DNA of 5,671 bases from NCBI GenBank assembly GCA_008932955.1, contig WBXE01000159.1:1-5671 (forward strand), read 5' to 3'. This document shows positions 1 through 5,562 of this stretch, in pieces. The notes beneath the pieces are model-generated. The model made no database searches. It saw nothing but the letters and a program-made list of their open reading frames with translations, and was not told where the DNA came from. Made by a program: the position numbers and the translations under genes. The DNA is from Verrucomicrobiota bacterium (GTDB lineage: Bacteria; Verrucomicrobiota; Verrucomicrobiia; Verrucomicrobiales; Akkermansiaceae). Numbering within the stretch: position 1 is the stretch's first letter; every line of letters begins with the position of its first letter.

Positions 1-13
1 AAGACATCAAGAC

Positions 14-243
<230 letters not shown>

Positions 244-287
244 AGCGAAGCGGTCTTCTGTCTCTTTCCTAATAACTAATAACTCCC

Positions 288-1571
288 ATGTTCATCTCCG
301 CCACCGCCACTCTCGAACCACCCCCGCTGCCGGGCCGCAGCGCGGCGGGCGGAGCGGCGCGCTTTGTGGCGGGCATGGGCGGCAGGGACTTGCTCGGAAT
401 CATTTTCCGCGTCTGCCGCGAACTGACGGTTTCAGATATCCAGATGCGGGCCGCCCGACCCGTCTATATCCATACCAACCACGGCATGGAAAAACTCGAC
501 CACCTCGGTATCCTCACCCCCGAACATTTGGATGAAATCCTCAAGGAACTCATCCGCAATCGCGAGAGCTCCAGCCATGGCTTCGGCCTCGATCACTCAC
601 TCGATGAACGCGTCGATGAAAAAATCCGCCTGGCCATCGCTGATTTCACTAGAAGCCGGGTTGCCGACTTCTCGTGCGACGGTGTTTTAATGGGTGAAAA
701 TGGTGAACGCTCTGGACGCCTACGCATTCAGGCTCACCTGAGTTCGTCTGGCCTTGGCATCACCTGCCGCATTCTTAGCGACTCGATCCCAGAGCTCGAA
801 GCCCTCGGCATCGACCCCGATACCACTTCCACGCTCCGCCACTGCGTGCTCAAGCGGGCCGGCCTCTGCCTCGTTACCGGCCCCACCGGATCGGGCAAGT
901 CCACCACCTTGGCGTCCCTCATCGATTGGCTGCGCCGCCACCATCCCAAGCACATCGTCACCGTCGAGGATCCCATCGAATACCAGTATCCCGATGCCAT
1001 GGATGACCCGCAATACCCCGGCCACCGCATCCCGTCTCCGAGCATCGTCACCCAACAGGAAGTCGGTCGCGATGTGCATTCCTATCGCCAAGGCCTCAAG
1101 GACGTGCTCCGCAAAGCCCCCCATGTGATTTTACTCGGGGAAATCCGTGATCGTGAGGCCATGGAAACATGCATGGAAGCCGCCCAAACCGGCCATCTCG
1201 TTCTGTCAACGCTCCACACCACTGGTGCCGTCAAGACCATCGGCCGTATCCTCGAACTCTATCCCAAGGAAAATCACGCCGCCGTCCTCAGCCGTCTCGC
1301 CGAAATCCTCATCTTTATCCACTCTCAAGGCCTCCTCGCCGGCATCCAACGCCGGGTGCTCACCTACGAGTTTCTCCATAACAACGACGACGCCATCTCC
1401 AGTGCCATCGCCAACTACGACGGCGGCGCACGCTCGCTCGAAGACGTCATCCGTCGCAGCGGCAACATCGAGTGGGATACCAATCTGCGCCGCCTCCTCA
1501 ACCGGGGTCTCATCACCCACGAAACCTTCACCAACGCCAAAATGAACCGCAATGATGATGAGCCCCTGTAG
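288..1571 (+). CDS. pilT: PilT-family type IV pilus ATPase
   Basis: A secretion ATPase of the PilT/GspE superfamily, expected to be a cytoplasmic hexamer at the pilus base that drives filament retraction or modulates assembly. The N-terminal part (about 31-190) contains the PilT-like string SDIQMRAARPVYIHTN (49-64). The C-terminal motor has Walker A GPTGSGKST (198-206), Asp box VEDPIE (226-231), Walker B VILLGEIRD with catalytic Glu285, and His box TGHLVLSTLHT (301-311). At 427 aa it is longer than typical PilT (about 345-370 aa). The excess is a Pro/Ala/Gly-rich N-terminus, about 14 residues inserted after the Asp box (about 236-253), and an extended tail. The AIRNLIRE motif of PilT appears as AISSAIAN (369-376), so retraction activity is uncertain. 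The start is unsure: ATG at 288 and ATG at 375 (Met30, nearer the usual PilT start) both lack a Shine-Dalgarno sequence. PilT or a PilU-like paralogue is likeliest; a GspE/PilB assembly ATPase is less likely because the large N-terminal domain and the zinc-binding Cys motif are absent. Confidence 0.9.
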   Translation: MFISATATLEPPPLPGRSAAGGAARFVAGMGGRDLLGIIFRVCRELTVSDIQMRAARPVYIHTNHGMEKLDHLGILTPEHLDEILKELIRNRESSSHGFGLDHSLDERVDEKIRLAIADFTRSRVADFSCDGVLMGENGERSGRLRIQAHLSSSGLGITCRILSDSIPELEALGIDPDTTSTLRHCVLKRAGLCLVTGPTGSGKSTTLASLIDWLRRHHPKHIVTVEDPIEYQYPDAMDDPQYPGHRIPSPSIVTQQEVGRDVHSYRQGLKDVLRKAPHVILLGEIRDREAMETCMEAAQTGHLVLSTLHTTGAVKTIGRILELYPKENHAAVLSRLAEILIFIHSQGLLAGIQRRVLTYEFLHNNDDAISSAIANYDGGARSLEDVIRRSGNIEWDTNLRRLLNRGLITHETFTNAKMNRNDDEPL

Positions 1572-1656
1572 CGCCGGTCTGTGACCGTCGCTAGCCAATG
1601 ATGCGCCCAAGCTTTTCAATCTTCCCTTTCGCCACGGCGGTCACAGACCGCCGCTA
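1569..1656. repeat. 21-bp inverted repeat starting at the ATPase stop codon
   Basis: Positions 1569-1589 (which include the TAG stop) and 1636-1656 are inverted copies matching at 19 of 21 positions, separated by 46 nt. The core ggtctgtgacc is itself nearly palindromic, so each arm can also form its own small hairpin (cggtc-tgt-gaccg). No T-run follows, so this is not a standard intrinsic terminator. It resembles a REP-type dispersed palindrome that landed at the 3' end of the gene and may stabilise or end the transcript. No gene is present between 1572 and 1803. Confidence 0.7.
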
Positions 1657-1735
1657 CCAGCCCAACCCTTTTCCGCGACTGCCCTACCGAGCGAGAAAAA
1701 TTAACAAACTCCCGCAACGCCAGGCCGTCCACTCT

Positions 1736-1790
1736 GACAGAAAAACAACAGAACAACAACAGAACAGACAGAACAACAACAGAACAACAA
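1736..1790 (+). promoter_or_regulatory. T-free A/C-rich leader before pilin copy 1
   Basis: These 55 nt contain no T and are made of acaacagaac-type repeats: a 17-nt segment at 1750-1766 recurs exactly at 1770-1786 (20-nt period). It ends 13 nt before the ATG at 1804. The start codon has no Shine-Dalgarno; the bases just upstream (cctcc) are the opposite of one. An mRNA leader without U, built of CAA/ACA units, would be poorly structured. By analogy with known unstructured A/C-rich leaders it could aid translation initiation. The sequence feature is certain, the role is inferred. Confidence 0.5.
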
Positions 1791-1803
1791 TAGAACCTCC
1801 GAT

Positions 1804-2217
1804 ATGAAACTAACAAAAAACCCATCCATCAAGCGCAATTCCGGCATGACCCTCCTCGAATTGACGGTCGTCATCCTCGTCTTGCTCTCCCTCATCTCGA
1901 TCCTATTCATCGGCGCCCGCGCCTGGAAGAAGGGCGCGGATCGTGCCGGTTGCATCCTCAACATTCGCAACTTCCAACAAGCCACCCGCTCGTATGCCAA
2001 CATGAACCAACTCAATCCCGGTGACACTTGCCCAGCTCTGTCTGGCGTCATCATCGGTTCCGGATTATTCATGGAAAAAGCGCCGACTTGCCCAGGCGCT
2101 GGAACGTATAGCGGCTCAGCCGGAGTCACGGTTCCGGCCGTTGGCACGGTCCAATTGACCTGCTCATTGTCGGCGTCGCCGGATTCCCATGCTCCAAGCA
2201 AAACAGATGAATGGTGA
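1804..2217 (+). CDS. Type IV prepilin / pseudopilin-like protein, copy 1
   Basis: A 137-aa prepilin expected to be cleaved at the inner membrane by a PilD/GspO-type peptidase and polymerised into a pilus or pseudopilus. It has a 14-residue basic leader ending KRNSG. Cleavage after Gly14 leaves Met at +1 and the conserved Glu at +5 (Glu19), followed by the hydrophobic assembly helix LTVVILVLLSLISILFIGA (20-38). The mature form would be about 123 residues, small like a GspG-type or minor pilin. Four cysteines (50, 76, 96, 120) could form two disulfides. The C-terminal half carries CPGAGTYSG (96-104) and a second Cys shortly before SPDSHAP, a CPxxGxY-type pattern I associate with small bacterial prepilins. 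It shares 52 identical consecutive residues (15-66) with the gene at 2556. Start: the ATG at 1804 gives a normal leader length. Whether it serves a pilus or a type II-like secretion filament cannot be decided here. Confidence 0.92.
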   Translation: MKLTKNPSIKRNSGMTLLELTVVILVLLSLISILFIGARAWKKGADRAGCILNIRNFQQATRSYANMNQLNPGDTCPALSGVIIGSGLFMEKAPTCPGAGTYSGSAGVTVPAVGTVQLTCSLSASPDSHAPSKTDEW

Positions 2218-2259
2218 TCCGGGACTAATCTAATTGAAACTGTGAGTATGCAATAACCG

Positions 2260-2318
2260 CGCCCCATCATTTATGAAATTTCATTAATTTCAAACTGAAA
2301 ATTTATGATGATGAGGCG
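2260..2318. repeat. AT-rich stem-loop in the spacer between the pilins
   Basis: Arms cgccccatcat (2260-2270) and atgatgaggcg (2308-2318) pair at 10 of 11 positions. Within the loop a second hairpin, gaaatt (2275-2280) with aatttc (2286-2291), can form. The stretch from about 2221 to 2345 is clearly richer in A+T than its surroundings. The rest of the 338-nt spacer holds a small stem ttccgc/gcggaa (2370-2375 with 2395-2400) around the palindrome tgccatggca, and then the shared upstream block of the second pilin copy. No gene is visible. The element may terminate or protect the first pilin transcript, but there is no clear T-run. Confidence 0.5.
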
Positions 2319-2329
2319 TTATGGTTAGA

Positions 2330-2335
2330 TATAAT
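2330..2335 (+). promoter_or_regulatory. Possible -10 box TATAAT
   Basis: A perfect TATAAT lies in the AT-rich part of the spacer, about 220 nt before the second pilin start. No good -35 hexamer sits 16-18 nt upstream (that position falls inside the atgatgaggcg arm), and there is no TGn extension. One exact hexamer in AT-rich DNA can occur by chance. It is recorded as a weak candidate for separate transcription of the second pilin. Confidence 0.22.
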
Positions 2336-2445
2336 AAGTTATTTGCCATCTGAAGTTCAGACCTTCCAATTCCGCTTGCCATGGCAGCGCTCGTGCGGAA
2401 CGCGTCGACGACATTAAATCACCAGTAACCCATCATAGCTAACCG

Positions 2446-2981
2446 CTCAACCCCTTTCTGCGACTGCCGAACCGAGCGCGAAAACTTAAGCTTCCGCAAC
2501 GCCAGGCCGTCCCCGAAAACAAGAACACCACCAACACCACCAACCGAAAAAAATTATGAAACTAACGCATACTCGATACCTCAAGCGCAAGTCCGGCATG
2601 ACCCTCCTCGAACTGACGGTCGTCATCCTCGTCTTGCTCTCCCTCATCTCGATCCTGTTCATCGGTGCCCGCGCATGGAAGAAAGGCGCGGATCGTGCCG
2701 GTTGCATCCTCAATATCCGCAACTTCCAACAAGCCACCCGCTCGTACGCCAACTTTAACCAACTCAATCCAGGCGACACTTGCCCGACGCTTGCCAGCGT
2801 GATCATTGGCACAGGATTGTTCATGGAAACAGCGCCGGTTTGCCCAACTGCTGGTACTTATAGCGGCACCGCTGCAGTGGTTATTCCTGCGGTTGGCACC
2901 GTCGCCTTGACCTGCTCAAAGTCGGCCGCACCAGATTCCCATGCTCCAACAGCCGCGCAGCACGTTGCAGAATGGTGATCC
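2446..2981 (+). repeat. Copy 2 of tandem pilin-gene duplication
   Basis: Partner of 1661-2220. Between the shared 19-nt block (2494-2512) and the ATG at 2556 is a second T-free run (2511-2553, 43 nt) built of caccaccaacacc-type units. Its sequence differs from the leader of copy 1, but its composition and position are the same. The T-free character has been kept while the sequence itself changed. Confidence 0.85.
2556..2978 (+). CDS. Type IV prepilin / pseudopilin-like protein, copy 2
   Basis: A 140-aa prepilin, the tandem paralogue of the gene at 1804. It has a basic 14-residue leader ending KRKSG, predicted cleavage between Gly14 and Met15, Glu at +5 (Glu19), and the same hydrophobic helix. 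Residues 15-66 are identical to copy 1. Differences gather in the leader (residues 5-9) and the exposed C-terminal half (for example KAPTCPGAG against TAPVCPTAG), and the tail is 3 residues longer. Cysteines 50, 76, 96 and 120 are all kept. The start ATG has no Shine-Dalgarno; an A-run lies just before it. It probably co-assembles with or substitutes for copy 1 in the same filament, since the assembly helix is unchanged. A strong stem-loop follows 43 nt after the stop. Confidence 0.92.
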   Translation: MKLTHTRYLKRKSGMTLLELTVVILVLLSLISILFIGARAWKKGADRAGCILNIRNFQQATRSYANFNQLNPGDTCPTLASVIIGTGLFMETAPVCPTAGTYSGTAAVVIPAVGTVALTCSKSAAPDSHAPTAAQHVAEW

Positions 2982-3021
2982 TCGAAAACTCCCAATCGAA
3001 CCTAAACGTCTGAAAATTCTT

Positions 3022-3052
3022 GCGGTTCGCCCTCATCAGGTGGGCGGGCCGC
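3022..3052 (+). terminator. Strong stem-loop after pilin copy 2
   Basis: In RNA, 3022-3032 (gcggttcgccc) pairs with 3042-3052 (gggcgggccgc) in an uninterrupted 11-bp stem with two G-U wobbles and a 9-nt loop. The following bases are ttctctac, only weakly T-rich, so it could be a leaky terminator, an attenuator or a 3' stabilising hairpin. It would let the pilins be made in larger amounts than the downstream assembly proteins. Confidence 0.5.
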
Positions 3053-3060
3053 TTCTCTAC

Positions 3061-3078
3061 CCGGAAATGGTTTTCCGG
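3061..3078 (+). other. Second intercistronic hairpin
   Basis: ccggaaa (3061-3067) and tttccgg (3072-3078) form a perfect 7-bp stem with the 4-nt loop tggt, 8 nt after the preceding stem-loop and 38 nt before the GTG at 3117. No T-run follows. With the 3022-3052 hairpin it makes a tandem structured spacer between the pilins and the assembly genes. On DNA it is also a candidate operator-like palindrome. Confidence 0.45.
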
Positions 3079-3116
3079 ATATTCCTGCCAGTTAGCCCTT
3101 CGCATTTGCCAGTCCC

Positions 3117-4886
3117 GTGCTCACTTTCCAACATCCGGCATCGCTCAATGCCCTGGAGCGCTATCAGCAAGCTCGCTGGATGCTCCACCACAGCACCCGG
3201 GCGGCCAACCCCGCGTGGTATCAAGCAGCCCTCGAGCTGGATTTGCAACTGCACATCCGGGTGGACGGCCCGAGCGTGGCGAGTTTCTTTTTTGAGCGAC
3301 GCAAGGAGCAATGGACTAAAGGACCGGCCATCACTGAGGCCGAACTGCGGGATGCGGCCAAAATGGAAACCTGTGTCGCAGAGATTCTCAAGCAAGCCCG
3401 CGTCTTCAAAGCCTCTGCGCTCGGCGTCATCATCCACCTTGCCGACGAATTCGCCACCGCCGAACTTAAACCAGCTCTCGACAACCCTGCCGCCCTCCCC
3501 GACCTCCGCGAGGCCGCCGTACAAAAACCAGCCACCATTCTCGATGACTCCTCGATTCCGCCCGACCAAAACTCGTGGCGCGTCCTCCCTTATCCCGCCC
3601 AAGGCAGCGGCGTGATCGGCACCACCGTCACCCTGACCCGCAAGTACGCCCCATTCTTGACGGCCCTGCGGCAAATCGGTGAAGCTAACAATTTTCCGGT
3701 CATCACCCATGCGCTCAGTGCCCCGCTCGTTGCGGTCATGGGCTTGGCCCAATGCGCGCCGTTTGCACCCGGAAAATCCGCCGTGGCGATCCTGCAATAC
3801 CCGTGGTTCAGTGCCTTGGCCTTTTTCAACGAGCACGCGGATTTGCTGCTCATTCGCACGCTCCAGCACCGCCACCTGCGCCAAGCCCCTAACCTACGTC
3901 ACGCGCTGACGACCACCTATGCTTCGTTAGAGCTGATCGATCCGGACCTCTTTATCATGTCTCTCGGTCTGGATCTCGATACCGGCCTGCACCGCGAACT
4001 CGGCCATGCATTCCCGCTGAGCCGGGTGACCCTTGTCGCAGTCCCGAACCCGGACGGCGTTCCGGCCTGGTGCCCCGAGCCGGGTATCGCCGCCACCTCG
4101 CCGGCCAAAGGCGAGGCCGCCCGCAGCCTGACCTTAGGCATGCTGCGCGATGAAAAATGGGCTCTGCAGGATTTTCTGCCGACCCCCAAGGAGATAGGTG
4201 AAGTTTATCCAACCCGTGCGGAGATGCGACTTTTGCGCGGCCTCCGACTGGCCCGCTTTGGCCTGTGTGTGGTAGGCGTGTTGGTGCTGGCGTGGTTCGC
4301 ATTCGGGGTTGTCGATATCGTGCGCAGTGATGCATGGACCTTCGATCCGGGCCAAGCCAACATCATCAAGGGCCGGCTCAACAATTTGACCACCGAACGC
4401 CAAAAAAGCCAGCACTGGGACAACCTGTTGGAAGACCGCTCCAAAGCCTGGACCTCGATGGAACTGCTCAGCCGCCTGTTTCCCGAACGTTGCGGCGTCT
4501 TGGTCAAAAGCTTCGCCCATACGCTGCGCGCGGATACCGCACCCGGCCAAGCCAAAATCGGTTTTGTTAAGGAATGGAAAATCACCGGCCTGGCTCGCGA
4601 TGAGGCGCTTGATCGCCTCAACACGCTCAATACCCAGGAAGGCATCACCTCCCAGTTCCAGGAACTCGCGCGGGTCACTGGCAATCCCGCCTTCAACCCT
4701 GCCGTCCGTACTCGCAGCCTCGCAGTGAACATCCGTACCCAGGAAAATAACATGTTTAAGCCGCTGCCCGTCGATGAAACCTTCGATACCGATGAGTCAT
4801 CCTACCCCTTCAACTTTGACCTAACCATCACCCAGCGCTTTGAGGGCACCGATCCGATGGCCATCAACGTGAGCAAAGTCAACTGA
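3117..4886 (+). CDS. PilM-PilN fusion / GspL-like assembly platform protein
   Basis: A 589-aa bitopic inner-membrane protein. Residues 1-379 are predicted cytoplasmic. A single helix, FGLCVVGVLVLAWFAFGVVDIV (381-402), crosses the membrane, followed by a likely coiled coil (about 411-445) and a periplasmic region to 589. The cytoplasmic part has the PilM/GspL pattern: ALGVIIHLADEFATAEL (101-117), a segment resembling the PilM subdomain at 165-212, and a strand pair AVAILQYPWFSALAFFNEH (222-240). Periplasmic segments AWTSMELLSRLFPERCGVLV (444-463) and KEWKITGLARDEALDRLNTL (485-504) resemble PilN/GspL. It would clamp the cytoplasmic ATPase to the periplasmic PilO partner. The nucleotide-binding motifs of PilM (DxG) are not visible. 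The start is GTG at 3117, the only start codon after the in-frame stop at 3093; the next Met is at residue 22. No Shine-Dalgarno is seen. The assignment rests on architecture and short patterns; the family is inferred, and the gene could instead belong to a verrucomicrobial Amuc_1101-like lineage. Confidence 0.72.
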   Translation: MLTFQHPASLNALERYQQARWMLHHSTRAANPAWYQAALELDLQLHIRVDGPSVASFFFERRKEQWTKGPAITEAELRDAAKMETCVAEILKQARVFKASALGVIIHLADEFATAELKPALDNPAALPDLREAAVQKPATILDDSSIPPDQNSWRVLPYPAQGSGVIGTTVTLTRKYAPFLTALRQIGEANNFPVITHALSAPLVAVMGLAQCAPFAPGKSAVAILQYPWFSALAFFNEHADLLLIRTLQHRHLRQAPNLRHALTTTYASLELIDPDLFIMSLGLDLDTGLHRELGHAFPLSRVTLVAVPNPDGVPAWCPEPGIAATSPAKGEAARSLTLGMLRDEKWALQDFLPTPKEIGEVYPTRAEMRLLRGLRLARFGLCVVGVLVLAWFAFGVVDIVRSDAWTFDPGQANIIKGRLNNLTTERQKSQHWDNLLEDRSKAWTSMELLSRLFPERCGVLVKSFAHTLRADTAPGQAKIGFVKEWKITGLARDEALDRLNTLNTQEGITSQFQELARVTGNPAFNPAVRTRSLAVNIRTQENNMFKPLPVDETFDTDESSYPFNFDLTITQRFEGTDPMAINVSKVN

Positions 4887-4889
4887 CCC

Positions 4890-5435
4890 ATGAATCTCTA
4901 CCGCCAGTCCATTGCCCTGTTCGGAATCGTGTTGCCGGTTCTCGTCTGCGCCTTGCTCATCGGGCTTTGTTTCACTCTCAAGTCGAGGACGCTCGCCTCC
5001 CTCGAAAATAAACAAACCCTCTTCAAGTCCTACGAAACCAGTCGCCTCAAAGCCCTTGAAATTGAGACTAAAATCACGCTCCAACGCCCGCACATCACGC
5101 ACTGGACCGAGCTGCTGGCGGAAGAATCATCCAGCGCCGTTAACACGCATCTGCGGACTATCGCCGAAACCCTGCCAAGCAAGGAATTCCAAAAAACCGC
5201 CTTCGAACGCAGCAGCGGCAAGGGCGGCTTTGGCTCCGCCGTGACTCAGCCGTCGTCGCAACTGCGCATCGTCTTCCGTGGCACGTTCCGCACCATGCAA
5301 CTCGCCTTCCTCGAACTGGAAAGCCGCATGCCCCAACTCCAACTCCAGGAACTGCGCATCGATCCTAACCCAAACCAGCAGAACCCGTCACCTCTCCTCA
5401 ACTTCCAAGTCAACTACACCGCATGGGAAAATTAA
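4890..5435 (+). CDS. PilO/GspM-like inner-membrane protein
   Basis: A 181-aa protein with a short N-terminus, one membrane helix (about 7-30, SIALFGIVLPVLVCALLIGL at 7-26), a charged helical stretch (about 33-65) suited to a coiled coil, and a periplasmic C-terminal domain. The last 60 residues fit a half ferredoxin-like fold as in PilO/GspM: strand SQLRIVFRGTF (123-133), helix RTMQLAFLELESRMP (134-148), strand LQLQELRIDPN (150-160) and strand LLNFQVNYTAWE (169-180). It would pair with the PilN-like region of the upstream protein. The ATG lies 3 nt after the upstream TGA with no Shine-Dalgarno, which suggests translational coupling. The Akkermansia pilus-like protein Amuc_1100 has a related architecture but is longer (about 317 aa); this one would be a compact relative. 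The exact family is inferred. Confidence 0.72.
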   Translation: MNLYRQSIALFGIVLPVLVCALLIGLCFTLKSRTLASLENKQTLFKSYETSRLKALEIETKITLQRPHITHWTELLAEESSSAVNTHLRTIAETLPSKEFQKTAFERSSGKGGFGSAVTQPSSQLRIVFRGTFRTMQLAFLELESRMPQLQLQELRIDPNPNQQNPSPLLNFQVNYTAWEN

Positions 5436-5464
5436 CTCACAGCGTGACGACCCGGGTGGCTGCA

Positions 5465-5489
5465 GCCGGCAAGAGCCTGGCAGGTTTTT
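5465..5489 (+). terminator. Weak intrinsic terminator candidate
   Basis: About 30 nt after the PilO-like stop, gccgg (5465-5469) can pair with cctggc (5476-5481, one bulged T) around a 6-nt loop, and five T follow at 5485-5489. The stem is short and imperfect, so support is modest. If real, the operon ends here, which agrees with the lack of another gene up to the window end. Confidence 0.3.
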
Positions 5490-5562
5490 CACCTCGGATG
5501 ACGCGCATTTCGGATGGACGAATTCAGCCGAACTCCGCGGTCGAAATCTGCAATTCGAACAT

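Larger units (their letters stand above)
1661..2220 (+). repeat. Copy 1 of tandem pilin-gene duplication
   Basis: This segment aligns with 2446-2981. The upstream part (1661-1730 against 2446-2512) keeps 19 identical bases, ccgcaacgccaggccgtcc, at 1712-1730 and 2494-2512, plus a cgactgcc...accgagcg block about 25 nt earlier. The coding part is nearly identical in its first half. The match ends just past the stop codon with gaatggtgatcc (2209-2220 and 2970-2981). The duplicated unit therefore carried about 140 nt of upstream sequence with the gene, and the A/C-rich leader between the shared block and the ATG has diverged most. Confidence 0.85.

Noticed and set aside
2234..2239. TTGAAA as a -35 box
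   Set aside because: No -10-like hexamer lies 16-18 nt downstream, and it does not pair in spacing with TATAAT at 2330.
1701..2270. 189-codon minus-strand frame opposite pilin copy 1
   Set aside because: It is antisense to a clear prepilin. A similar antisense frame exists opposite copy 2 only because the DNA is duplicated, and it shows no recognisable motif.
2941..3615. 224-codon + strand frame overlapping pilin copy 2 and the GspL-like gene
   Set aside because: Its Pro/Ser/Arg-rich sequence is typical of an off-frame read of GC-rich coding DNA, and it crosses the strong stem-loops.
3057..3884. 275-codon minus-strand frame
   Set aside because: It is antisense to the GspL-like gene, whose frame has membrane and domain patterns. 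The antisense peptide is low-complexity and unrecognised.
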